Source: JAGNDO01 sp963704975
Lineage (GTDB): Bacteria > Chloroflexota > Anaerolineae > Caldilineales > Caldilineaceae
Assembly: GCA_963704975.1 (NCBI GenBank)
Contig: CAVPIK010000002.1
Coordinates: 62,001-126,000 of the forward strand
Direction of reading: 5' to 3'
DNA: 64,000 nucleotides
The notes under the pieces were generated by a model that worked only from the letters and a program-made list of their open reading frames with translations, did not search any database and had not been told where the DNA came from. A program made the position numbers and the translations under genes. Positions within the stretch are counted from its first letter, which is position 1; the number at the start of each line of letters is the position of its first letter. Shown here piece after piece: positions 54,473 to 64,000 of this stretch.

Positions 54473-55831
54473 TCAAAAACTGACAGTCGAAAACGCAACA
54501 ATTTCCCTACGCTTGCGCTCCATCCCGCCCACTCGCCCAAATTGGCGGCGATAACAAGCTATGATCGTCAACGCCTGAGCCAGATCGGCCACAATGTCTT
54601 CAACGCCTTCGATGCCGACAGAGAGACGCACGAGTCCATCGCTAATGCCCAGGATGGCCCGCTGCTGGGCAGTCAACGCCCGATGTGAGGCGTGGGCAGG
54701 GTAGAGGATCAGGGTGTAGAGATCGCCCAAGCTGGTGGCGGGCTGGATCATTTGCAGGGCATCAAACAGGGCAAAGACCTTCTCCCGGCTGCCCTCGGTC
54801 AGCTCAAAGCTGATCATGGCGCCGAAATGGCGGCCCCCGAACATCTCGGCGGCCAGCTCGTGTTGGGGATGCTGGGCATGGCCGGGGAAGATCACCCGCT
54901 CCACCCCAGGATGCTGGGCCAGCCAGTCCGCCACCTGTCGAGCGTTCTCGCATTGGCGTTCCATGCGCATGGGCAAGGTCTTGAGACCCCGCAACAGCAG
55001 CCAGGCCTCAAAGGGTCCCAGGGTCGCCCCCGTGGTCTTGAGATGCTCCCACAGTGGGGCATGGAAGCGCTGATCCGCCACCACCACACCGCCCATGACA
55101 TCCCCATGGCCGCCGATATATTTGGTGGCGCTGTGGATCACCATGTCGGCTCCCCAGGCCAAGGGGCGATAGAGGGCGGGCGAGGCAAAGGTGTTATCGA
55201 CCAGCAACAACGTCCCATAGCGGTGACAAAGTTTGGCCAGCCCGGCCACATCGGTCACTTTAAGCAGGGGATTGGAGATGGTCTCCACCAAGAGCAACGC
55301 CGGGCGCTCGGCGGCCAGCATATGCTCCACCCGATTCAGATCGTAGACATCCACAAAGATGGCATGGGCACCCATCCGGCTCCACAACTTCTCCACCAAG
55401 GCGAAGGTGGCCCCATAGCAATCCTGGGCCACGGCGATGGGCACACCGGCCTGAGCGCCCGCGGCCATCAGCGCCAACTGAATGGCCGCCATGCCGCTGG
55501 CCGTGGCAAAGGCCACCACTTCCCCGTCCGACCCGTCATCTAACCCTTCGGGGGCCTCCAAGGCGGCGACGGCGCGCTCAAAGGCCTGCACCGTGGGGTT
55601 GCCATAGCGATGATAGACAAACCGATCCGGATCACCGCCCAAGGCGGCGTCCAGATCTTCGGTCCGATTATAGATATAGCTGACGCTGGGATGAAGGGGG
55701 GCGGCAACCGGGATCGCCGACGGGGTATCGGACGATTCCGAATTGGTCCCATAGCGGCGTTGTTCGCCGCCATGGGCCGCCCGGCTGTGCAAGGAGCGGG
55801 GATGGAAAGGGGATGCAGATTGATCGCTCAA
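54473..55831 (-). CDS. Cys/Met metabolism PLP-dependent enzyme (cystathionine gamma-synthase/lyase-like)
   Basis: About 452 residues with no internal frame break. The only sensible start is TTG 55831 (LSDQSASPFHPRSLHSRAAHGGEQRRYG), 15 bases after the mreB stop, as the open frame otherwise runs antisense-like into mreB. Family blocks: PLHPSVSYIYN, VYHRYGNPTVQAFERAVAALE, ATASGMAAIQLALMA, QDCYGATFALVEKLWSRMG, LLVETISNPLLKVTDVAGLA, LLVDNTFASPALYRPLAWGADMVIHSATKYIGGHGD with the PLP lysine, and ISFELTEG. It either makes or splits cystathionine or cleaves methionine; motifs do not settle which. The last 25 residues are unlike the family. RidA downstream would remove its imine products. Confidence 0.88.
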   Translation of the reverse strand: MSDQSASPFHPRSLHSRAAHGGEQRRYGTNSESSDTPSAIPVAAPLHPSVSYIYNRTEDLDAALGGDPDRFVYHRYGNPTVQAFERAVAALEAPEGLDDGSDGEVVAFATASGMAAIQLALMAAGAQAGVPIAVAQDCYGATFALVEKLWSRMGAHAIFVDVYDLNRVEHMLAAERPALLLVETISNPLLKVTDVAGLAKLCHRYGTLLLVDNTFASPALYRPLAWGADMVIHSATKYIGGHGDVMGGVVVADQRFHAPLWEHLKTTGATLGPFEAWLLLRGLKTLPMRMERQCENARQVADWLAQHPGVERVIFPGHAQHPQHELAAEMFGGRHFGAMISFELTEGSREKVFALFDALQMIQPATSLGDLYTLILYPAHASHRALTAQQRAILGISDGLVRLSVGIEGVEDIVADLAQALTIIACYRRQFGRVGGMERKRREIVAFSTVSF

Positions 55832-55845
55832 AGGGAGACCCGTTC

Positions 55846-56850
55846 CTAGCTGCTCACCGCCGGCAGACTGCGCCGCATGATTTCGTAGTTTTCCAAGGCT
55901 TTGCCTGCGCCCAAGGCCACACAGGCCATCGGGTTCTCGGCCACATAGCAGGGCACACCGGTCTGCTGGGTGAGCAGGTCGGCGATGCTGCGCAGTTGGG
56001 AGCCGCCGCCGGTGAGCACCATGCCCCGGTCGATGATGTCCGCGGCCAGTTCCGGCGGGGTCTTTTCCAGGGTGGCCCGCACGGTGCTGATGATGGCCTG
56101 GAGCGGCTCGGTCATGGCCTCGGTGACTTCGCTGCTGGTGATCTCGATGGTGCGGGGCAGACCGTTGACCTGATCCCGGCCACGCACTTCCATCTGCCGC
56201 TCGTCTTCCAGGGGCAGGGCGCTGCCGATGGAGATCTTGATCTCCTCCGCGGTCTGCTCGCCGATCAGGAGGTTGTATTTCTTGCGCACGTAGTTGATGA
56301 TGGACTCGTCCAGCCGATTGCCGCCCACCCGCACGCTGCTCCACACCACAATGTCGTACATGGAGACCACGGCGGCCTCGGTGGTGCCGCCGCCAAAGTC
56401 CACCACCATGTTGCCCGTGGGCGTGCCGATGGGCAAGCCCGCCCCATAGGCCGCGGCCAAGGGTTCGGGGATCAGATAGGCTGCACCGGCCCCGGCCTGC
56501 ATGGCGGCGTCGTGAACCGCCCGCTCCTCCACGCTGGTGACGCCCCGGGGGGTGCTGATCATCACTTTGGGCTTGAAGAGAGGATATTTCCCGGCCACGG
56601 CCTGGATGAAGTGGCGCAGCATGGCCTCGGTGACCACAAAGTCGGCGATCACGCCATCCCGCATGGGCCGGGCCACTTCGATGCTCTCCGGCGTACGGCC
56701 CAGCATGTCATAGGCCTCGTGCCCCACGGCCACCATGCGGTTGTCCCGAATGGCCACCACGGACGGCTCCTGCATCACAATGCCCCGGCCCCTAACGTGG
56801 ACCAGGACATTCATGGTGCCCAAATCAATTCCGATATATTTCGTAAACAT
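55846..56850 (-). CDS. mreB: rod shape-determining protein MreB
   Basis: Intact 334-residue bacterial actin. Start ATG 56850 (MFTKYIGIDLGTMNVLVHVRGRGI) is the canonical MreB opening. Phosphate 1 loop GIDLGTMNVLV, connect 1, phosphate 2 loop MVVDFGGGTTEAAVV, adenosine motif VLTGGGSQLRSIADLL; KVMISTPRGVTSVEERAV and EPLAAAYGAGLPIGTPTG are typical. MreB filaments guide lateral cell-wall synthesis. mreC, mreD and pbp2 are not adjacent; the gene is alone upstream of a sulfur amino-acid enzyme. The presence of MreB points to a rod or filament shape. Confidence 0.96.
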   Translation of the reverse strand: MFTKYIGIDLGTMNVLVHVRGRGIVMQEPSVVAIRDNRMVAVGHEAYDMLGRTPESIEVARPMRDGVIADFVVTEAMLRHFIQAVAGKYPLFKPKVMISTPRGVTSVEERAVHDAAMQAGAGAAYLIPEPLAAAYGAGLPIGTPTGNMVVDFGGGTTEAAVVSMYDIVVWSSVRVGGNRLDESIINYVRKKYNLLIGEQTAEEIKISIGSALPLEDERQMEVRGRDQVNGLPRTIEITSSEVTEAMTEPLQAIISTVRATLEKTPPELAADIIDRGMVLTGGGSQLRSIADLLTQQTGVPCYVAENPMACVALGAGKALENYEIMRRSLPAVSS

Positions 56851-57057
56851 GTTCCATCCCTTGCCGACAAACAAAACAGGCCAATGCTCCGCCTGGAAAT
56901 CATTTCGTGTAAATTGTGTGGGCATCCGCCGCTCACAGTCGTCTACAATCATACCCAGACGCCAAGTACACTATCGTTTATTATACTGTCTGCACCCAGC
57001 GGGGACAAAAAGAACCCCTCCCCCGAAGATGTAAAGAAAGAAAAGGAGAACAAAAAA

Positions 57058-57083
57058 GCTGGGCTCCTTGGAGGGAGCCCAGC
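57058..57083 (-). terminator. terminator of the ATP synthase operon
   Basis: GCTGGGCTCC with its complement (57058-57067, 57074-57083) and a 6-base loop, followed on the minus strand by TTTTTTG. It lies 40 bases after the atpC stop. Confidence 0.9.
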
Positions 57084-57122
57084 CTCTGTTCAACTGGGTA
57101 TGTGAAGAACCAACAGACGGGT

Positions 57123-57560
57123 CTATTCGTCCGCCACATAGACGCCGGGGCGACTAGGTGCTCGGCGACGTTGGGCCACCTTCACGCGTACGTTGCTACG
57201 GCGCAGGGCCATCTCCAAAACAGGTTTCTGGACGGGGCCACCTTCGGCAATCATCTGGCGGGCTCGTTCCCGAGCCGCCTCAGCCCGCTTGACGTCGATC
57301 TCATCGGCTCGCTCGGCGGTGTCTGCCAGGATGATGACCTTATTGGGGCGCACCTCGGCAATGCCGCCACTGATGGCGATGTATTCGTCTTCTTTGCTGC
57401 CTCGGTGCAGGACAATCTCGCCCACATCCAGGGTAGTCAGCAAGGGGGCATGGCTACGCATGATACCCATCTGCCCATCGGATCCGGGCAGGGTTACCAT
57501 ATCCACTTCCTCGGAAAAGAGCAGGCGTCGAGGCGTTACGATCTCAACCAGGATTCCCAT
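57123..57560 (-). CDS. atpC: ATP synthase epsilon subunit
   Basis: Intact 145-residue epsilon subunit. Start ATG 57560 (MGILVEIVTPRRLLFSEEVDMVTLPGSDGQMGIMRSHAPLL). The N-terminal beta-sandwich (about 1-85) has the GxxGQMGIMxxHAPL signature; the C-terminal helices (ADEIDVKRAEAARERARQMI) can inhibit rotation. A basic tail (LRRSNVRVKVAQRRRAPSRPG) is an addition. It is the last gene of the operon, 11 bases after atpD, and is followed by the terminator. Confidence 0.95.
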   Translation of the reverse strand: MGILVEIVTPRRLLFSEEVDMVTLPGSDGQMGIMRSHAPLLTTLDVGEIVLHRGSKEDEYIAISGGIAEVRPNKVIILADTAERADEIDVKRAEAARERARQMIAEGGPVQKPVLEMALRRSNVRVKVAQRRRAPSRPGVYVADE

Positions 57561-57571
57561 AGTGTGATCCT

Positions 57572-58975
57572 TTATCCTTCGGACCGCAGACGCTCGGCCT
57601 TTGCCACAGCCTCTTCGATACCGCCGACCATGTAGAAGGCCTGTTCGGGCAGATCGTCGTGCTTGCCGTCCAGAATTTCCTTGAAGCCGCGCACGGTGTC
57701 CTCGGTCTTGACGAACTTGCCGGGCGTACCGGTGAAGACCTCGGCCACATAGAAGGGCTGGGTCAGGAAGCGCTGAATCTTACGGGCACGGGCCACGGTC
57801 AACTTGTCGTCCTCACCCAACTCTTCCACACCCAGGATGGCGATGATGTCCTGGAGATCCCGGTAGCGCTGCAAGGTCTGCTGCACACCACGGGCAATGG
57901 CATAATGCTCATCGCCCACGATCAGCGGGTCGAGAATACGGCTGGTGGAGCTCAGGGGATCCACAGCCGGGAAGAGGGCCTGGTCGGCCAAAGAACGCTC
58001 CAAGGTGATGGTGGCGTCCAAGTGGGCAAAGGTGGTGGCCGGGGCCGGATCGGTGTAGTCATCCGCAGGCACATAGACCGCCTGCATGGAGGTGATGGAC
58101 CCCTTCTTGGTGGAGGTAATGCGCTCCTGAAGTTGGCCCATGTCCGTGCCCAAGGTGGGGGCATAGCCCACGGCGCTGGGCAGACGGCCCAACAACGCAG
58201 ACACCTCGGAACCGGCCTGCACAAAGCGGAAGACGTTGTCGATGAAGAGCAACACATCCCGGCCTTCGTCGCGGAAATACTCGGCCATGGTGACACCGGT
58301 CAGACCGACACGCAGACGGGCACCGGGCGGCTCGTTCATCTGGCCGAAGACCATGGCGGTCGACTTGATGACCCCAGAGTCCTTCATTTCGTGCCAGAGA
58401 TCGTTGCCCTCACGGCTACGCTCACCCACACCGGCAAAGACCGAATAGCCGCTGTGGAACTTGGCCACGTTGTTGATCAACTCCTGGATCACCACGGTTT
58501 TGCCTACACCGGCACCGCCAAAGATGCCCGTCTTACCACCCTTGGTGAAGGGGGCAATCAGGTCAATCACCTTGACGCCGGTCTCGAAGATCTCGGCCTT
58601 GGTGCTGCGCTCGGCGAAGCCCGGGGGCTGGCGGTGGATGGGGTAATGATCCTCCGCGTTCACCGGCTCGTCGCTGTCGATGGCCTGCCCGGTGACATTA
58701 AAGATACGGCCCAGGGTAGCAAGACCCACGGGGACCATAATGGGTTCACCCTGGGAGGTAACTTCCATGCCCCGACGCATACCGTCGGTGGTGCTCATGG
58801 AGACCGTGCGCACGGTGTTGTTGCCCAAGTGCTGCTGCACTTCGCAGACAAGGGTGCTACCGTCATCCATTTTGACATAGACGGCATCATAGATCTCGGG
58901 AAGTTCGCCGGCGGGGAACGCAAAGTCCACGACCGGACCGATCACCCTGGTTACTGTACCTTTCAGTTCTGCCAT
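57572..58975 (-). CDS. atpD: ATP synthase beta subunit
   Basis: Intact 467-residue catalytic F1 subunit. Start ATG 58975 (MAELKGTVTRVIGPVVDFAFPAGELPEIYDAV) after GGGAGATAC. Walker A GGAGVGKTVVIQELI near 153; catalytic glutamate in GVGERSREGNDLWHEM; Walker B VLLFIDNVFRF; the DELSEED-loop region has the local form ELGEDDKLTVARARKIQRFLTQPF. The C-terminus KHDDLPEQAFYMVGGIEEAVAKAE is normal. It alternates ATP synthesis states with alpha. Intact like its neighbours atpG and atpA. Confidence 0.98.
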   Translation of the reverse strand: MAELKGTVTRVIGPVVDFAFPAGELPEIYDAVYVKMDDGSTLVCEVQQHLGNNTVRTVSMSTTDGMRRGMEVTSQGEPIMVPVGLATLGRIFNVTGQAIDSDEPVNAEDHYPIHRQPPGFAERSTKAEIFETGVKVIDLIAPFTKGGKTGIFGGAGVGKTVVIQELINNVAKFHSGYSVFAGVGERSREGNDLWHEMKDSGVIKSTAMVFGQMNEPPGARLRVGLTGVTMAEYFRDEGRDVLLFIDNVFRFVQAGSEVSALLGRLPSAVGYAPTLGTDMGQLQERITSTKKGSITSMQAVYVPADDYTDPAPATTFAHLDATITLERSLADQALFPAVDPLSSTSRILDPLIVGDEHYAIARGVQQTLQRYRDLQDIIAILGVEELGEDDKLTVARARKIQRFLTQPFYVAEVFTGTPGKFVKTEDTVRGFKEILDGKHDDLPEQAFYMVGGIEEAVAKAERLRSEG

Positions 58976-59036
58976 TCCAGTATCTCCCGTTCAAAGATAG
59001 TTATCAGCGGGGGCGGGCAAGGAGAGAAAGTTCTCT

Positions 59037-59904
59037 CTATGCGCCTTCCAGGGCTGTGGAGCCGCCGATAATGTCCATAAGTTCGCTAGTGATGCCTTCC
59101 TGCCGGGCCTTGTTGTAGCGCAGGGTCAGGGTATCGATCAGTTCGTTGGCGGCCTCGGTGGCGTTACGCATGGCCACCATGCGGGCGGAATGCTCGCTGG
59201 CCAGAGATTCGTACACCGCTTGCAAGATCTGCACTTCGGTGAACTCGTACAGCACCCGGCTCAACACAGTTTGGGCATCCGGCTCGAAGATGTAATCCGG
59301 GGCCATTGTATCCGTGGCATCCACCGCCGGTTCCACAGGCAGAAGCCTCATTGTGGTCGGCTTCTGCACCAGGGTGTTCACGAAATCTGTATAGATCATG
59401 TAGACTTCGTCAAAGTGGGCGGACAAGAAATCGTCCACCACGCCCCGAGTGATGGGCGCAATGTCGTTGGTGGTGGGGCTGTCCGTCATGTTGGTGAACT
59501 CGGCCCGCACAGAGCGGTCGAAACGCATGAGCCAATCTCGCCCCTTGCGCCCAACGGCCACCACTTCCACCTCAAAGCCCGCTGCCCGCTTGTCTCGCAG
59601 GAACTTGGCCGCCATGCGGATCACATTGGCATTGAACCCACCGGCCAACCCTCGGTCCGCCGTGATCAAAACCACGCCCACCCGTTTGACATCCCGGGCC
59701 TGAATCAGGGGATCCAGATTGTTTTCCGTGGATGGCAGCCGGGCGATATAGCTGAGCACCTCCCAAGCCTTTTCGGCAAAGGGGCGAGTGCCCAGCACCT
59801 GGGCCTGGGCGCGACGCATACGCGAAGCGGCCACAGTCTCCATGGCTTTGGTCACCTGGGCAATATTCTTGACCGAACGAATTCGGCGTCGAATTTCTCG
59901 TGTA

Positions 59905-59912
<8 letters not shown>
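59037..59912 (-). CDS. atpG: ATP synthase gamma subunit
   Basis: Intact 291-residue rotor shaft. Start ATG 59912 (MASTREIRRRIRSVKNIAQVTKAMETVAASRMRRAQ), which overlaps the last 8 bases of atpA. The N-terminal and C-terminal helices form the coiled coil inside alpha3beta3; the C-terminal block SEHSARMVAMRNATEAANELIDTLTLRYNKARQEGITSELMDIIGG is canonical. The middle Rossmann-like part has VLITADRGLAGGFNANVIRMA. It is 61 bases upstream of atpD. Confidence 0.96.
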
Positions 59913-61536
<1,624 letters not shown>

Positions 61537-61717
61537 TGGCATTGTCTCCAATTTAGCTAGTTAACAACCGGACCAAAGATCCAGCCGGCCCGTGGGCCTC
61601 CACCCGATCCGATGGGGCAGACAGCGCCTGGGCGCCGGGCAAACGATCCGATGTTTGCACTATTTCCGTCATCGCTGATTGCCGTCAGGCTAGCGAAGTC
61701 GTTCTTCTTGGCTCGAC

Positions 61718-62252
61718 CTAGCGAGTCGTCGTCATCAACGATTCCCGCAGGGCGTTGAGACGGCTGACCACAGAGGTATCGGTCAAGTGGTCGCCCACCC
61801 GCACCCGCAGACCGCCCATCAAAGAGGGATCGACCTGGAAGCTGAAGACCAGATCAGCCCCGTATTGGGTAGTCAGGTTGGCGCTAATCTGCTCTTGCTC
61901 GGCCTGGGAAAGGGGTGTGGCGCTGACGATCTCGGCCTTGATCGGGCCACTGCGGCCACTGACAACCTTGGCCAACGCACCGGACACGCCGGGGATCAGG
62001 TCCATGTTGCCATCTTGGATCATCAACTTAAGCAGGTTGACCACTTCGTCCGGCGTGCCCTTGGGCAGCACGGACTCCAGGGCCTTTGCCTTGTCGGCCA
62101 CAGATTTGCCGCCATCCGCCATCAAGGCGAACAGGGCGTCTATCCTTGGCCAGAGCCGACCCCACTGCGCCCAGAGCAGACTGCCAGCGCTCGATCATCG
62201 CCTCCATGACAGCCTGTGCGTATCGACTAGCCAGCGCGCTCTTGTCGCTCAT
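61718..62252 (-). CDS. atpH: ATP synthase delta subunit (one frameshift)
   Basis: About 177 residues after repair. Start ATG 62252 (MSDKSALASRYAQAVMEAMIERWQSAL) overlaps the atpF stop as ATGA. The N-terminal helical domain is broken by a frame change near 62130, after which ALMADGGKSVADKAKALESVLPKGTPDEVVNLLKLMIQDG and the C-terminal AEIVSATPLSQAEQEQISANL and VDPSLMGGLRVRVGDHLTDTSVVSRLNALRESL follow. It holds the peripheral stalk to the top of F1. The 181-base gap to atpA has GC-rich hairpins but no gene. Confidence 0.9.
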
Positions 62253-62761
62253 TTCCCACTCCCGCTCTGCTCGGCCAGGAATTCGGCCACGAAGCGCTCG
62301 TGATCGCCCTTGTTTTGCAGCTCACGGCCCAAGATCTTCTCCGTGGCCATGATGGCCAGTTCGGCGATCTGTTTCTGGGCCTGGGCCAAGACTTCTTCGG
62401 TCTGGGCCTGAGCCTCAATCTGGGCTTTCCTGCGAATCTCACTGGATTCCTGCTCGGCCCGGGAGCGAACCTCCTGGGCAATCTTCTCCGCATCCCGCGT
62501 GGCCTGGGCCCGGACTTCCTGGGCTTCCCGGCGGGCTGCATCCATGATCACGCCTTTTTCCTTCTGGGCTTCCGCAGCCGCGCTAGAGGCGCGCTCGGCA
62601 TCCTTCATGCTGCTGGCGATGCGCTCTTTGCGCTTGTCCAGCATGCCGAGGACCGGTCCATACAGGAAGATCCGCAGGATGATCATGATGAGCAAGAAAT
62701 TGACGATCTGAGAAAGCAGGAGGGTACCGCTAATACCGAGTTGGTTCAATACATCGCCCAA
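62249..62761 (-). CDS. atpF: ATP synthase b subunit
   Basis: Intact 170-residue stator subunit. The start codon is TTG 62761 (LGDVLNQLGISGTLLLSQIVNFLLIMIILRIFL), seven bases after AGGAGGTG; no in-frame ATG precedes the helix. One membrane helix (about 11-33) is followed by a long charged coiled coil (ASSMKDAERASSAAAEAQKEKGVIMDAARREAQEVRAQ). It dimerises and connects the membrane a subunit with delta. The use of TTG behind a strong ribosome site may reduce its synthesis relative to the c subunit. Confidence 0.95.
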   Translation of the reverse strand: MGDVLNQLGISGTLLLSQIVNFLLIMIILRIFLYGPVLGMLDKRKERIASSMKDAERASSAAAEAQKEKGVIMDAARREAQEVRAQATRDAEKIAQEVRSRAEQESSEIRRKAQIEAQAQTEEVLAQAQKQIAELAIMATEKILGRELQNKGDHERFVAEFLAEQSGSGK

Positions 62762-62891
62762 AGTGCACCTCCTAGTAGTTCACATCCAATGGTCTTGTCC
62801 GGCATCTGCGCCCAAAGGCACAGCACCCCAACACTGTTCGTCCACCCTCAATCTTTGGCCTCAACAAGTTTTGGCCATTCTTTTCGGGCAG

Positions 62892-63119
62892 TTAGACGAA
62901 CTTGATCAGCAGGGCGATAACCAACGCATAAATCGCGATAGCTTCGGCGAACGCAATGGCCAAAATCATGTTGGTCTGCACATTGCCGGACGCTTCGGGG
63001 TTGCGGCCCATGGCCTCAACAGCCTTGGCACCGATCATACCTACACCGATGCCGGGGCCGATAGCACCGATACCGATAGCCAGGGCAGCGCCCAGTTCTT
63101 TCATCGCAGCAGCATCCAT
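62892..63119 (-). CDS. atpE: ATP synthase c subunit (proton type)
   Basis: 75-residue two-helix proteolipid forming the rotor ring. Start ATG 63119 (MDAAAMKELGAALAIGIG) behind AAGGAGTG. Helix 1: GAIGPGIGVGMIGAKAVEAM; polar loop RNPE; helix 2: LAIAFAEAIAIYALVIALL with the ion-binding glutamate at 59. Sodium-type c subunits need glutamine in the PGxGQ position of helix 1 and serine/threonine after the glutamate; here these are Val26 and Ala60, so the ring should carry protons. It is separated from atpB by a hairpin. Confidence 0.97.
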   Translation of the reverse strand: MDAAAMKELGAALAIGIGAIGPGIGVGMIGAKAVEAMGRNPEASGNVQTNMILAIAFAEAIAIYALVIALLIKFV

Positions 63120-63273
63120 TTGTTTCACTCCTTGTCGAATTTGAATGAATATAGCAGAGACTGTCATGTTTTTCAGGCTATGAAACACCTGGAAAGCAAG
63201 AAAAAGTCATTAAAGCGGATAGTTCGTTGACACGCAACACATTGACAAATCGTACAGTAACACATAAACAAAC

Positions 63274-63297
63274 CCAAGACCCTGGAGGATCTTGGGA
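63274..63297 (-). terminator. intra-operon hairpin between atpB and atpE
   Basis: CCCAAGA/TCTTGGG with a 10-base loop, followed on the minus strand by TTTGTTTATG, just 11 bases after the atpB stop. It looks like a weak intrinsic terminator or mRNA stabiliser separating atpB from the more abundant c subunit message. Confidence 0.65.
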
Positions 63298-63307
63298 AGC
63301 AAACGGT

Positions 63308-64000
63308 TTAGTGATGATCCCCGCCATCGTGGCTGACCACGGCGGTGGTGAAGAAGACGACAGCCAGCATCATGAAGACCAGGGCCTGAATGAAGCCGAC
63401 AAACAACTCCAAAGCATAGAAGGGGACGGGAATCAAGAAGGTGATGAGGAAGGCCATAACTGCCAGCAACACTTCACCGGCAAAGACGTTGCCAAAAAGA
63501 CGAAAGGCAAAGCTGATGATTTTGGCGAACTCGCTGACCAACTCCAGCAGACCGGAGAAGATGTTAATCCCCTTCATGAAGCCGGTGCCCTTGAAGTTGA
63601 AGAACTTCTTGAGATAGCCAAGCCCCAAGGATTGCATCCCCCAGAACTGGACCATGAACATGGTGATGATGGCCAGGGCAAAGGTCAGGTTGAGGTCGGC
63701 GCTGGGCGCTCGGAAGATGGGGACCTTCTTGGCGTGGCCCTCCTCAGCGGAGACGACTGCACCCGTATCAAAAAGCAGGATGCCGCCATCGGCCATGGCC
63801 AACTCGCCGTTGTTGACGGAGCCATGCCCTTCCACCGGGGCCTCTTCGCTGTGGCCAGCACCGTGCTCAATATAGATGCTGCCCACTCCAGGAATCAGAC
63901 CGGAGTAGTTGCTGAGGATCACGATGATAAAAATGGTGGCCACCCAAGGGAAGAACTTGCGGGCATTCTTGCCAGAGACGCTCTCGACCAGATTGTAAAG
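63308..64000 (-). CDS. atpB: ATP synthase a subunit, C-terminal part (runs off the window)
   Basis: Membrane stator subunit with the proton half-channels; the 5' end is outside the window and the frame stays open to base 64000. Visible: NLVESVSGKNARKFFPWVATIFIIVILSNYSGLIPGVGSIYIEHG, a polar loop (63720-63870), LNLTFALAIITMFMVQFWG, ISFAFRLFGNVFAGEVLLAVM with the essential arginine, and FVGFIQALVFMMLAVVFFTTA. The C-terminal HDGGDHH is histidine-rich. The loop between helices with GHGSVNNGELAMADGG is longer than in E. coli. It opens the atpBEFHAGDC operon. Confidence 0.95.
   Translation of the reverse strand, partial: LYNLVESVSGKNARKFFPWVATIFIIVILSNYSGLIPGVGSIYIEHGAGHSEEAPVEGHGSVNNGELAMADGGILLFDTGAVVSAEEGHAKKVPIFRAPSADLNLTFALAIITMFMVQFWGMQSLGLGYLKKFFNFKGTGFMKGINIFSGLLELVSEFAKIISFAFRLFGNVFAGEVLLAVMAFLITFLIPVPFYALELFVGFIQALVFMMLAVVFFTTAVVSHDGGDHH

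Overview
The window looks like a chromosome segment of a Chloroflexota bacterium, probably Anaerolineae/Caldilineales-like. This is inferred from the high GC content, from lipoprotein substrate-binding proteins whose mature N-terminus carries a repetitive VTREV-type stretch, from the F1Fo operon order atpB-E-F-H-A-G-D-C, and from the gene repertoire; no 16S rRNA is present. I found no rRNA, tRNA, CRISPR array, integrase or transposase. About twenty genes that are otherwise good family members are split by one-base frame changes. In most cases where I could rebuild the reading frame, removing one extra base restores it (CTTG for CTG, GGG for GG, CCC for CC). I therefore read them as consensus errors of a long-read or metagenome assembly and annotate each as one gene.

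Layout. 1-3.0 kb: an AapJ-AapQ-AapM amino-acid ABC importer on the minus strand. 3.5-8.7 kb: an ABC ATPase, an MFS exporter (plus strand), two small membrane proteins, an FtsX-type permease and its PadR regulator. 8.9-12.5 kb: a flavin disulfide-oxidoreductase relative without the redox cysteines, and a YyaL/DUF255 thioredoxin-fold protein. 12.6-26.2 kb: an amino-acid/amine catabolic block (alanine dehydrogenase, aldehyde dehydrogenase, two class-III aminotransferases, a Dpp-like peptide importer, a YtcJ-like amidohydrolase, a saccharopine/lysine-6-dehydrogenase-like enzyme and an Lrp/AsnC regulator). 26.5-32.4 kb: a DUF4013 membrane protein, an Asp/Glu racemase, a MOSC protein, and a trio of MscS channel, unknown ATPase-like/winged-helix protein and YcxB-like protein. 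32.4-34.9 kb: an AT-richer restriction-modification island. 35-38.8 kb: a large membrane protein, an Eis-like acetyltransferase and an alpha/beta hydrolase. 38.9-49.4 kb: pheS, an SH3/PD40 lipoprotein, a MacAB-like ABC efflux set with its TetR regulator, a tRNA-dihydrouridine synthase, a GNAT and a beta-hydroxyacid dehydrogenase. 49.5-56.9 kb: clpC, an S1 protein, ridA, a Cys/Met PLP enzyme and mreB. 57.1-64 kb: the complete F1Fo ATP synthase operon except for the 5' end of atpB.

The most unusual feature of the window is its intergenic DNA. More than twenty palindromic or terminal-inverted-repeat units, mostly different in sequence, fill the gaps. Many abut or overlap stop codons, and several supply the stop codon or even extend a coding frame. 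One family occurs twice (16868-16969 and 28259-28354). A second notable feature is an SdrD_B/dockerin-like calcium-loop segment inserted in the extracytoplasmic part of the amino-acid permease at 129-1571.
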